Below, piece after piece: positions 1-11,700 of a DNA stretch of 64,000 bases (position 1 is its first letter; every line of letters begins with the position of its first letter). The stretch spans positions 3,871,244 through 3,935,243 of the forward strand of contig NC_089324.1 in assembly GCF_036669915.1 (NCBI RefSeq), in the 5' to 3' direction. The DNA comes from Pocillopora verrucosa. Its lineage: Eukaryota; Cnidaria; Anthozoa; Scleractinia; Pocilloporidae. The notes under the pieces are model-generated. The model was not told the DNA's origin and did no database searches. It was given only the letters and a program-made list of their open reading frames with translations. The translations under genes and the position numbers were made by a program.

Positions 1-317
1 TTTGGGTGAAGTATGATCATTTTACAATCAAGACTGTAATAACAAAATCATGATTACTTCCACTCTGGTTGTCAAAATCTCATTCCCTACTACTGACAAC
101 AGTCCTTCTCAGGACTGCCCTTACCTAGACGATAATCACAAAATAAAGATTTACCCCAAGGTTCAAACCGTTTACAGAATAACATAAATGTTTGTGACAT
201 CTATGAGCTATTAATCAGGAAGGCCATTAAGCAGACATGAAATGAAAATTTTCTGATCTTCTTGACTCAGAGTTGGCAGGCACAAACAATATGGCTGCTA
301 CAAGCTAGAAATCTCCG

Positions 318-2861
318 TTAATCAATAGGATCCACAATCAGTGGTGCAACATACTCAGACCACCTCTGGCCAAAGTGAAAAGAGGGTTGTCTTTTGAATG
401 TAGCATAGCACTGAAAGAGAAAAAAATAAATTCAATCAGATTTCAATTAATAAAAAAAAAATATGCCACACATTTCTATGACTATTGATAAATAAAACTG
501 ACCATAGATGCCCAAGCAGTGGTATTTTAAAATTTTCCATTTACATGTTTATTTATTATACACTAAAAATTTCACTTTCTGTCATCCATCTCAATTTGAA
601 AATGATTACCATTACTTAAGAGGCTCTTGATTATTTAACAAATTCTCCTTGTCAGCATCTCAAGAAATGTATGAAGAACACTATGGAGAATATGCATACT
701 GATGGTCGAGTGTCAGGGGTTAATACTAAGCTCATGCAGTGATTGGTCAAGGAAACTGATGCCATTCTCCTCTCAGTGTTTCAGAAACAAAACTTGAGAA
801 AAATCTTGACATCAGGGGTCACAAAAATATTTCCATAGATTCTTGTTGCACCACATTTGTATTAACCTCCTTGATATATTCTAAAACTTAGTTCTGATTG
901 GCTGTTGTGATTTCTTTCTTTGGTTCTGCATTTAGTTACACTAAATTAAAATGCCCACTAGGATCTTTTCTCACCAGTTCAGGTCTGTGGGCTCCAGGTC
1001 CTGGTTTTAGGGTTCGGTCACCAGGCGCATTGTTACGAGCTGTCATGGAAAATATGGGCTTCCTGTTCCTGTAGATATTTGGATCAGTCACTTTATATGT
1101 GCCTGGTCCAGGAGTCTGCATACAAAGATGGTGAAAATATTGAAAGATGAGAGAGAGTAACCATAGTATTTATTTCTAAAGAGAAGTAAGACAAACAGTA
1201 TATAAGAATCCATTCTTAAATGTATTTGCACACCTGAAAGTAATTAAAACCATGATACTCTATAATTTTGTGTATTTGTCTGACCAGGATGCTTATATTT
1301 CACAGGAAATTGTGGTACATTATTTGTTTTGGAGCTTTATCAAGGAACCAAGGACATGGGGAGGGGGGGTTCCCCCTGATTATTTGCCTGGCAGAGATGA
1401 TGATAGTTACCATTAGATAACATTTCATTTTTCTCCTCCTCAGCATTTCAATTTCATCATATTTTCCTGGCATGGGTTGGGAGAGAGGTACCAAAAGAGT
1501 TAAAAGCTAAGACACTGGAGGCAAACTGTCCTAACATGCACAACATGAGTACTATCAACATTTTGAATCAGTAAAACTCTACCTCATACAATCTACAAAC
1601 ACCAACCTTCTGCAAATCCTCATGAAAACTTCCAATCTTTGATCTACTTGTCATAGAGAAAGCAGCTGAAGACTTCTTTCCTACGGCCTTAGGACCAATT
1701 ATTGATGGCATGTTGTAATTATTCGGGGCTGGGTTGTTGTCCTGCTTTCCGTATGGAGTGCGCAAACCAAAGGAATATTGCGGGGGAAAGGCATGTTTAA
1801 ATACTGGCTTTTTCTCTGCCTTGTAATCCCCTTGGAGAAAATAACCACAAAGTGAAAGTCACAATAAATTAGATATCCTGTTAAAAACTAATAATTTAAC
1901 TGCCAATGCTCTCACAGTAAGCATGTTTCTCTAATTATTTTAGCCAATACCTAGATATTATGAACCTTTCATTCCCTAACATCAGTATCCATATTCTCCA
2001 TACTCTTCTCTGTACATTTCCTTAAATACTGAAAGGGAGAATTTGTTAAACAATCAAAGCTTCTTAGGTTGGTGATCATTTTCTTCATTCTCATAACCTA
2101 AATGAATGACTTAGAAGTATTACTGTGAGGAGAAAATAGATACTGGACATTCAGAGGAGTTAAAAGTGTCGTCTGTGGGCTGAAAGGCTTAGATTAAGTA
2201 TTTTGGAGGTTTTTCCGGAAAAATAAAGGGAGGGTAGGGAACAAATAATCGAAATTCTAATAATTTCACTTAATGAGATATCACCTTTAAGAGGATTCCA
2301 CCACAAGAGAAGATACCAGTAAATTATTCGGGAGGGAGTTAAAAGTCTGCGCTTATTGTAGATATTTGTTTAGATTTAGGTAGATCTTGAGCCTATTGAG
2401 CGCGACAGTTTACCAGACATGTGTGCATACATACTTTGTTCTTATGGCGTCTCCAAGGACGCGCCGGTTGTGGAACAAGAAATTAACTCCGCGTTCCATT
2501 GTTTTCTTACACAACACTACAGGATAAACAAACTCTACAATAAATGGAGCTAAGAGAACAAACTGAACTCACATGGCGCCGGAGTTTGAAATTTCCCTTG
2601 CAAGTTTGTTCGCGAATGGAGAGTATACTTCGGTGTCCCTTCCATTCCGAATCGCGTAACATCTTCTATTTTGTATTTAGGACCAGGTCCTGTCAACTGT
2701 TGATTTTTCCACGTTCTTGCGCCAAAACTGAAGGCTGGTTTCTTGTATTTCGTACAATCATGTCCAATGTAACCTGTAGATCCTGGTAAAACATAAGCAG
2801 CGGGTCCCGGGCCACGGAACATAGCTCCGATCATAGGACGTCTTCTCTCCGTGTCCGCCAT
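318..2861 (-). CDS. ODF3 (CIMAP1A): ODF3/CIMAP1A-like outer dense fibre / ciliary microtubule-associated protein, 4 exons
   Basis: Coding exons read on the minus strand: 2573-2861, 1607-1830, 975-1115 and 318-410. All have GT/AG boundaries and matching phases (1,0,0), giving 747 nt and 248 residues, close to the roughly 250 of vertebrate ODF3. The start is the ATG at 2861; a TTG three codons upstream is not needed. The protein carries the Pro-Gly-Pro repeats typical of the SHIPPO/STPGR family (GPGPAAY, GPGPKY, TPGPGTY, KPGPGAH) and ends with the family's SEYVAPLIVD-type tail in the small last exon. Family members are filament or microtubule-associated proteins of sperm flagella and motile cilia; that role is known for the family and inferred here. 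Introns hold a TTAA MITE. Fairly sure of the family; ODF3 versus a close CIMAP paralogue is less certain. Confidence 0.9.
605..727 (+). repeat. TTAA MITE family B, truncated copy
   Basis: Only the distal part of family B is present: the AACAAATTCTCCTTGTCAGC block, then the GGAGAATATGCATACTGATG block and a GGGGTTAA end. It lies in the last intron of the ODF3-like gene. Confidence 0.7.
1974..2167 (-). repeat. TTAA MITE family B, near full length
   Basis: Reverse-orientation copy with the diagnostic CCCTAACATCAGTATCCATA start, the internal GGAGAATTTGTTAAACAATC block and a GGAGTTAAAAG end. It lies in intron 1 of the ODF3-like gene. Confidence 0.75.
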
Positions 2862-3928
2862 GACGACCAAAGTTTGCCGAACTTTTCACCCAAAAATGAG
2901 TAATTAATGCTCAGCTTTCCTACTCTTGAACGTTACAGAAAACCACTTTTCTTATACTTCTATCTAGTTTTTCTACAGTTGAGCTGGGACATGAATTAAA
3001 CGACAACGAACTACCAAAAATCTTACCGTAAACACAAGTACCCTACCCTATCTCTAAGGAATGGAACGCAGAAGATTAGCATTGCCTAATGAAATATGAC
3101 ACTGTTAAATAATCTTTCTTTTCCTGTCACGCACGGGCGAATCAGTCAGATGTTAAGAGGATTAATTATTCATTCCAAGAATTTGAACCAATCGCTTTCA
3201 CGCGGCTTACTCTCTCTCACCCACAAAGGGAAAATCCATTGGGACAAGCACTTTGTTTCAAAAGACAAAACGTCAAAAACTTGTTTGACAACTATAAACC
3301 CCACTTTGTGTCTTCACCCAATGTTGCTCTCTCAAGATTCTTACAGACTTCATGCCTTTTTGGAAACAAAATGATAATTTTTCCTCAACTTTTTTGACTT
3401 ATTTGACAAAGATTTATAATTTTCTTGAGGAAATTGGTTTGCAGTAGAGAAGATTGAAAAGATACTGTACTGTAATCAAAGTGCTCTCTTGAACATCAAT
3501 GTTTACCTGTTAGACAAACACGAGGCAGTATGTATTCAAATAAAAATTATTAAAACCTGCCACTTTCTTCTATCACTCAGACATTTCCACATAAACATAA
3601 CACAATTCGCATATCCTTGAAAGAGGTGTAAGTCTTCCTTGATAAACTTTTATCACAAGGTTAAATCCTTTGCATTTCAACCTATTTAAAACTGCTCTTG
3701 AATAAGATCTCTAAAAGCAATCAGAAAAAGGCATTTAAAATTTCAAACACTTCACCTGCTTTTTTTGTGGACAGAGCTTTTTTAATAAAATGCACCATTG
3801 CAAAACAAATCCTTTTTTTTTTGTTCCAACAAACTGCAAGCTTTGCAAAATATCATTTTCACCAAGCACAAGAATAAACATCAATTATTTTAGGAGAAAA
3901 TGAAGATTTTAATCACCATGTTATTAAT

Positions 3929-4235
3929 AACCCTTCAACTCCCAAGATCTGGTTGTTAATTCTCCCCTTCAGCTGCTACACATTTCCTTGTGGATTAGTA
4001 ACAAGAATTTGGTGTTAGATCAAAATAAAAACTTCTCTCTGATAAGTTTGCATATTCTCATAACCTCTTTGCAGGATAATATATGTATATTATGTGGAGA
4101 ACTTAAAAGTTTATCACTTCTGGGCGGTTCACTAAGTTAAAAACTAGAGTTACCTCTTTGCTGGATAGTGTATGTATATTATATGGAGAAGTTAAAAGTT
4201 TATCTCTTCTGGGAGGCTCACTAAGTTAAAAACTA
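3929..4235 (-). repeat. TTAA MITE family C with tandem duplication of one end
   Basis: A family C element in reverse orientation starts at CCCTTCAACTCCCAAGATC. Its terminal part of about 83 bp (CTCTTTGCAGGATAAT... to ...AAAAACTAGAG) is repeated immediately downstream as a diverged second copy (4153-4235). Confidence 0.7.
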
Positions 4236-4619
4236 GAGGTACCAGTACTTATCTATATTTTTACAATTTTAACAATAATGGATTTAATCCAGTGTCAGAA
4301 TGGAAAATCACCCTCTTCATTCCCTTTCTCAACACAGTTCTAACCTCTCCCAAAACATTCCCTGCACATTTGTAAAACATGAAAAACAGAGGATTGAACA
4401 GTCAGTTGAAGAAAGCTTATTGATTTTATTCTTTCTAAGCAACAGCAAATATTTACAATATAACTCATGACTATGTCAAACCACTTGGATAATTGATTTC
4501 CTTGCAAATTAAGCACCCGTGCACCTATTCAACTATTTCGCTCAAAAGAGAGACGCTTATCGGAAGATGGGTGCTTAATCATGGGGAGCCCTTATCAAGA
4601 AACTATTAAGCTGTATTGA

Positions 4620-4790
4620 ATCCACTGTAGTTAAAACTGAAAAAGTTATAAATAAAGTGGCAGTAGAGGCAGGTTTTCCTTGTCTTCCTACTATTTAAGA
4701 AAGTAAAAGAGGAAGGGGGCACTTGTTTCATATATTGGCCAAGGGGGTTGGCATTTATTTAGGGGAAAGCGCTCAGTTAGAGTGAGGCGC
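4620..4790 (+). repeat. dispersed repeat, partner of 60640-60800
   Basis: Shares CAGGTTTTCCTTGT, CTATTTAAGAAAGTAA and a following TTATTTAGG...GAG block with 60640-60800 in the same order and orientation. Family unknown. Confidence 0.55.
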
Positions 4791-5450
4791 TTTTTGAGGA
4801 AATACAGCATATGATTGGCAACTCAAAGATATAATGTTTTGTTGCTCAAGATTATGCAGCAAAGCTAATAGCTCTTGCTTTTTTTCTGACAAACATCTTT
4901 CCAAGGTACTCATGTCATGATAGTATACATCTAACTTATGCTATGGTGATTTAACTAGTCAATTTTAGAACAGGAAGATGTGGTCTAATATTTTATAAGG
5001 GGCAACAGACCTCAATGCCCTGTCTTTTGCTTAAATATTCCAAAACAAATTACAGAGGAGCAGCAAATGAAAATTACACAGTCAGTGAGAATGTCACTGT
5101 AAACACTAGAAAAGCCAAATACTTAATAGTTATCTTTTTCACAAAACTTTCCACTGGAATGGTCAAAACATTATGGATAGAGATGTCTGTATTATTTTCC
5201 TGTTGAAGATTTCTAGCAAAAACATCCATCCTCATAAAAGTTTTGATTCTCTTATTATCATACATGAAAAAATTTCATGTGTCTGACTGGCTTAAAACGA
5301 GAGCATTTTTATGTAATACTGGTGCAAAGTTGTAACAAGAGTGCAAAGTTGTTACACAACTGAAAATTACAAATAGTGACAGCATGCTGCCAATTTTTTT
5401 CCATCATGAATTTTGTGTAAATTATTGACAAGTAACAACATGAATTCTTG

Positions 5451-5590
5451 TGCAATTTGGCGTAAATAAGCTCTTGTAAATTTTTTCAGAGACTATAAAT
5501 TGCGCTCGCCCTCCCAGCATGTGCAATTTTGTTGCCTTTGAAAAATTTACTTGTGCTTATTAACACCAAATTGCATGAGAAATCATTTTG
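5451..5590. repeat. foldback (inverted-repeat) element
   Basis: The left arm (TGTGCAATTTGGCGTAAATAAG..., then AAATTTTTTCAGAGAC) is matched in reverse by the right arm (...GAAAAATTTACTTGTGCTTATTAACACC then AAATTGCATGAG). Arms are about 60 bp around a short CCCTCCCAGCATG spacer. No coding capacity; a non-autonomous foldback/MITE is the likely explanation. Confidence 0.7.
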
Positions 5591-5768
5591 TCACCAACAA
5601 TAATTGAACCTTAGAAGCTGCTCTTACATTACAGAGTGGTTCATGACAAAGATGATAATGGTAAGACATTTCATTAACTTTAATTCTATTGTCTACATCT
5701 GTCTAGGCAGAAGTCATTCAGCCTAATTTTTAAAAAAGAAAAAAGATTGTTAAGCCAGCTATGTATGC

Positions 5769-8450
5769 CTATCTTCTCCCTGAGTTGACTTTTTCCAGAA
5801 TGTTCAAAAACTTTCCTCTTGTCATTTCTCTGGCTGAAAGAAACAAATAAAAAGCCCATTCTACCTGAATTTTATAAAGAGTCATTATAACAGAACTTCA
5901 AATAATGTTTGACATCAAAAATTATTTTCTTGATAAAAATTAAAAATTCAATGCTTGTCCTACAAAGAAAACTTTGAAATGTTTTTCTATGCATCAGACA
6001 CAATTTCCAAGACAAAAGTTCACATATTTCATGGACACTTTATTTCATGGAGCCTGACTTCTACAAAGCAGTTAAAAAAATAATTGATTAATTATTGGAA
6101 GAAGTAAATCAGAATTATCAAAATAATCCAATGAAAGCCCTCACCTTCATCCAGACCAAGCTGAAAAGCTAGGTTTTGGAGTCCCCGCACTTTCTCCATC
6201 AGTTGAGAGGTAGTGAGACTTCCAAATTCTATGATATAAAACAAAAAGATCTAAACACGAAATCAATTCATATATATAAACCTGCTAAAAATAAATCAAA
6301 CATTTAATTTCACTCAAAACTGGAAATGACTGCTGTACAAATTTACTTCCATAATTAATATATATTAATTTTTCATCACTAGTTAAGGTAAAGTAAAGTG
6401 AAAGTTGCCAGTTAAAGATGGCAGACTAGCTGGTGGCTTTGGCTGAATACTGTCTTTTACTGACAGCTTTGAACCTATAAGTTTGAAAATGTATGGTTGG
6501 TGGAGGAAGGGTATGAATCAGATCTTTAGACTTACTGTCAGAGATAACTTTACCTTGTAACATGTCCATGTCATCCTTCTCCAGTTCGGCCAACCACTTT
6601 GGTGGAGTACTTGATAATGAAAACGGCTACACACCCATTAAAAAGGATTAAATACTGCATTGAATGGCCACAAGCATTGAAAAACACTTGTTATCATTTT
6701 AGTGATAACTGGCCAGGATAGCACCAAGTCTGGTGTCTACTTGCTAGCATAAAATGATTTATAAAAAAAATCAGTTTTTAAAGTAAATTCACACTCTTGT
6801 GCAAAAATGTCACCTTTGGGTATTACAGTGAATTATACAATATATTCATATGTATGTTCAGTTTTCAGCTTTTGTATCAAAAAGGTTCAAATCTAGTTTC
6901 CTGGAATTCTTTCTGTGGATCAAGATCAGTAGTAGGGTGATATCCAGCTATAAACATAGATTCACTCTTCACATCCTTAAACATCAGTATGTGTAATCTC
7001 TTGACTACTGCATAAAAATTTCCTGTAATGCTAACAAGGAGGATTTATTCGACAATCAAGAGCTTCTTCTTTACATGTTGTTGATCATTTCTTTATTATC
7101 GTGTCCTCAAAGTTTGATTAAGGATGATGTTGTAAGGAGAAATTAGATCTGACAAGTCATTCTGAGGAATTAAAGGATTAACATATTTTCAATAATAAAA
7201 GCAAACTATTACTTACACTAACAGTAAGAGAAGCAAAGTCAGATACACCAGGAACTGTTGATAGAGAATACAAAACTTTAAGTTTTTTTCTTTGAAAAAG
7301 AAGACTAATGAGACAAAAATATTATTCTCAGTTTCTATGGATACCAGAATTCTCTTACCCCTTATACACACTATTACCTTAGAGAACACTTAGAAATTCC
7401 CCAGGAGAACGATATCAGGTAAAGATGTCAATTATTTTTAAGCAGTCTTTTCCATGGGAAAGTCAGGATATATTTAATCAACCCTATTACTCCCAAATTC
7501 TCATTAGTAATTCTTCCTATGGTCTGCTATAACATTTTTGTGATATTAGTTATGAGAATTTGGTTTTGAATCTACTAAGAATTTTGAACTTTAATATATG
7601 ATATTTTTTGTTATTCTTACCACTTTTTTGCTTGATATAGTATTGAAATTATAAGGAGAAATTTTATCTTGGTCAATCAAGGGAGTTATAGGATAAACCA
7701 ATAACATACACACATACATGCATATTTGTTAACCCTTTAACTTCCAAAGGTGATTGCCAAGTAACTTCTCCCTATAGCATCCATACATGATACAGCAAAC
7801 AGGTAGTGAGAATACTCAAACTTATCAGGTACAACTTATTACCTTGATTGAACACCAAATTCTCCTAATAAATTTTACAAAGAAATGTGTAGTAGCTAGA
7901 GGGGAGAAGTGATAATCAGATCTTCGGAGTTAAAGGGTTAAGGTTAAAATAATGAAAATACAAATGGACAAATCCTATAAAATATTTCTATTATGAAAGC
8001 ACCATAAATGCTCATGGCCGATTCTATATGTTAAATTTTGATTTTTTATGTTAAAATGTTTAACCAGCTCGAATTTTTCATTTGTTTGTTTTAAATTAAG
8101 TTACCATGATCTCATATCAAGGAAAAGAAAAATAAAACTGCTTTAAAGCTTTTCCTACACCAATGAAAAATTTGAACCAAAACAAATTTATCATACTCAC
8201 ACCAAATATTTAAGAGTATGCCAAGTGATAAGCTACATTAGTCCTAGAATTTAAACTTACTCTGTTCGGGCCACAAATCCGGTGAAGCTCTGTCCAAACG
8301 TTCAAAACTTAGCAGACCTTGTAGACTTTGATCAAGCTCTGCAAGAGAGAGAGAATGCGATTGCCCCTTGTAGGCGAGTTACATAAAAACTAGTCTTAAT
8401 CGGCAAAAATGAACATAACAGCGCCACAAACCTGGACTCGGTGATTCCAT
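5769..8450 (-). CDS. LIN52: LIN52, subunit of the DREAM/MuvB cell-cycle complex, 6 exons
   Basis: Exons on the minus strand: 8432-8450, 8261-8338, 7217-7254, 6554-6626, 6145-6228 and 5769-5833. All are bounded by GT/AG with consistent phases, totalling 357 nt and 118 residues (human LIN52 is 116). Start is the ATG at 8450; the first exon is only 19 nt. Visible conserved blocks are the pocket-protein motif LxSxExL (residues 15-21), the RASPDLWPEQ block whose Ser25 matches the DYRK1A-phosphorylated serine of the human protein, STPPKW, and the C-terminal LMEKVRGLQNLAFQLGLDE segment. The family scaffolds MuvB and bridges it to p107/p130 or B-MYB to repress or activate cell-cycle genes. The start codon lies 288 bp from that of ALDH6A1 on the other strand, so both probably share one promoter. 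Confidence 0.95.
6973..7182 (-). repeat. TTAA MITE family B
   Basis: Diverged reverse copy (CCTTAAACATCAGTATGTG ... GAGGAATTAAAGGATTAA) in a LIN52 intron. Confidence 0.65.
7489..7697 (+). repeat. TTAA MITE family A
   Basis: Shows TACTCCCAAATTCTCATTAG, GAGAATTTGGTTTTG, TAAGGAGAAATTTTATCTTG and a terminal GGGAGTTATAGG; lies in a LIN52 intron immediately before a family C copy. Confidence 0.7.
7732..7940 (+). repeat. TTAA MITE family C, full length
   Basis: Flanked by TTAA on both sides, with ends CCCTTTAACTTCC and GGAGTTAAAGGG. The family C core (CAGCAAACAGGTAGTGAGAA, GTGTAGTAGCTAGAGGGGAG) is clear. Confidence 0.8.
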
Positions 8451-8738
8451 TTTACTATTGCTTGCAATTAAACTGCAAAATGATGCAGGTAAATCAAATA
8501 AACAGACAAAAACACTAGCCAAACAACTGACAAAGACGAAAGAAAATTCAACTTCTCCGCCCTGAGGAGACACAGTCATCCCCAGTACTTACACCTTTCG
8601 CAATATTTTCCAAATATGGTGAAGGGTCCTCTGGGAGTCTCACGTGTTTTTTAGTTGCTGCCCCCAGACCCTCCTTCCAAGACCGCCTGAACGTTCCATC
8701 TGACCCGAGACGACATTTCACAAGTACTGTCGTCGAAA
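8451..8738. promoter_or_regulatory. bidirectional promoter region LIN52 / ALDH6A1
   Basis: These 288 bp separate the divergent ATGs of LIN52 (-) and ALDH6A1 (+). There is no obvious TATA box at a consistent distance. A palindromic E-box CACGTG sits at 8641-8646. Shared promoter use is inferred from the spacing. Confidence 0.7.
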
Positions 8739-11700
8739 ATGCTTCGATCCGCGTCGTCTTTCTCGCGCTTACTTTGTAGAGGTGAAAAGGTGAGGATTAA
8801 CTACTTCTTCTCTAAAGTACCGTCTTAAGAGATATTTTGATGGCATTGGCCAGTGTAATAAATTGATACTGTTGTAAATTACGAAATGTCTCTAGTGGTG
8901 CGAAACCTATCAGAGCCAAACTAAATATGCTTTGTTATGGAGGGAATCACTTAACCCCAAGAGCGCATATTTTTTCGCTCTAGCACTGGTTATGAAGAAT
9001 TTACTACTAGTTCACACATATCAAGAAGAGATGATGATCTCTGGTGATTTGCCCCTCTGGGACACCACCAATGACGTTTACAGAACATTGCTCGTGGGGT
9101 AAACGTTTAGACATAGTTTTATCTTGGATCTGGTGGCATTTGTTTGAAAATGAAACTATGATGTTACGGTAGTACTGGGCAATAAAAATGTTTTTCCTGG
9201 GACAAATTCACAAACTTTCTCCCTAAAACCACAGTAAAGATGGTTTCTGGATTCTTTTTTTAACCTTTTTGTGATGTAAGATCTCATTAGTAATTCTCTT
9301 TACTGTCTGTCATCTATCTCTTATGATGATAGTTGGGATAATTTGATGTTTGATCAAATAATAACCCCCTATGTTGTAATAATTAACAATTATTCACCAA
9401 GGTGGATGTAGACATTTACTGAGCCATTAAGTAAATATCCACCACTTCCACTGACACTAAAGTGAATAATTGCTTTAGCATATACCACACTGGTTTATTT
9501 CCCCCTATATACCTAAAAATGGTTGGAAATTAAACTCTTGACATGTGATTTTGTCTCATTGGCTGCTCCAAGGTGAATAGTTCTTGCTATTCACATCTGA
9601 CGTAGTCAACAAGGATGCATGAAAAGAGCTATTCACTTGTGTGGTATATACTAACAACATACCCCTTCATTCTCATTTCTGGTCAGCTTGATATTGTATT
9701 GAGTGACAGGGGCAAGTAAGGAGGAGAGGAAAGGGAGGCTGGTTAGCATGGCTGTTACTACCTCTGGTACATGGCTGAAAGAGATGGTCACTCTACAAAT
9801 TCCAAAGTTGTTATGTCATCCACTAGAAATAAAAAACAAAATTGTGTGAGGACTATCAAGAATTGCCAGAGATTTTCTTATAACTACCTAAGTTGGTGTC
9901 TTGTACCTAAGATTTCCAAATGAATTTTAAGCTTACCTTCCTACCAGCACTAGGTGAATTAACTGCAATATGCTTAATTTCTTTTTAAAATTCTTCTTTT
10001 GATTTCACAGACAGCTCCTTTGGCAGCAGCATGCAAGAGGTTTTATGGAGATGGTGTAAGTACTCAGATCTTTTGCGTCAATATTTTGAGACCATTTTAT
10101 TTAATTATACTGTTCGATCCTTTTCATAAATAAAGCGGCTCCTTGTGGTATTTCCTTCAGTTGTCTTTGTGAACAGTTTCTTTAAAAAGTGGATGATACA
10201 ATGGTTCAATACCTTTTTCCATATGCAGCTCCTGATGGAGTAATTGACAGCTGTGCCTTAAATGCAAAATCCAAACATGGCAACCTGTTATCAGGCGAAA
10301 CCATTTAACTTCTAAGAGTGACAAGAATACAATTTCTCCCCCTAGTATCACCCCTCGATCACACATTAAGGTCATGAAAGTAAAGCAAATGATCACCAAC
10401 TTAAGAAGCTCTTGATTGTTAAACAAATTCTCCTTGTCAGCACCTCAAGAAATGTATAGATACCAGTATGGAGAATGTGCATACTGATGTTAGGGTGTAA
10501 AGGGTTACCAGACAGTAGTAGAAGGTTACACAGGCAGTGCTAGGCCACTGTTAACTGGCTTTTACTAAAACCACTGTGTTATATGATCTAATTGGTTATT
10601 TACTTTACTTTCTCATGACCTGATTCAGGGGTAATGGTTTAAGAGGAAATTAGATGTTAGTCACTCTGAGGAGTTTAAGGGTTAAAAGTTTTGTGTGGCC
10701 TTTGAACCACTTGGGCCTTATGGGCAAGTGATTGTATTGTATACAGTAAATGGTTTGAATGCGGGGGTAACATGTGATAGTGTAGACTTATCATCTGAGT
10801 GAGTGTAATCCTGAGAAGCACTGTTGTCAAAAGTGGTGACTGACATTTCAAAAACCTGAGCAACAGTCATCATCAGAGTCAAGTGAAGAGTTGTTTGTCA
10901 AATGCTGTAAGTCCAGATTATACTTTCTTGTAGTTACTGAATCAGGAATTGAAGGTTTTGTTTCCTTTTTTCACAGTCAAACACAAAGCTTTTTATCAAT
11001 GGTGAGTTTGTGGAGTCAAAGACTGACAGATGGATTGACATTCACAATCCAGTAAGTGTATATTCACAGACTTTGGGAAAACTTATTAATCATTCCCTTA
11101 TATTTAGAGCAATACTTTTATCCTTTTGAAAGAAAAAGGAGTCTTTGGACCCAGAATGCTTATTATTTCTCAAGGATCATAACAAGTTTACCTTGGTTGC
11201 CTGAAACCCATAAGTTTTTTCAAAGGTCTTGAAGGCTAAGGTTTTTAGAAAAGATCTATGTTTGACTTACTATCTTTCAAGTCTTTTTTGTGTCACATAT
11301 ATTTGTGTAGACTAAAAATACCTCAGGAATGAAACATTGGAAAAAATTAAACAAAGGAAGGGCTAACACTTGAATCATTAGCTTTGTAAATCTTTGTGGT
11401 GGCCAATTTACATCATCAACTCAGTTGATAATACTAAATTACCCTGTTACACTCTCTTACCAATGCAGTACCAAATTTTTTTTCAGAATTGTACCCCCTT
11501 TATTAATGTTGTTGTTTGTCTGGCTTAAAAAAATGGCAAAAATAAAGATGACAATGATAAAGTCTTAATAAAGCCTTTTCTCTATAACTTTAACAACAAA
11601 TTTTGCATGTCACAGAAAATTTCATGACACAGCTCTCTTAACTTTTAGTCTTGAGAGAATGTTTTTGTTTTTCCCAAGGCTACAAATGATGTGATCTCCC

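Larger units (their letters stand above)
2862..5768. other. intergenic region between ODF3-like and LIN52
   Basis: I see no convincing exon here. It holds a family C TTAA MITE with a tandemly duplicated end (3929-4235), a repeat shared with 60640-60800 (about 4620-4790) and a foldback element (5451-5590). Short open frames at 3096 and 5015/5074 have no family features. Confidence 0.6.
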
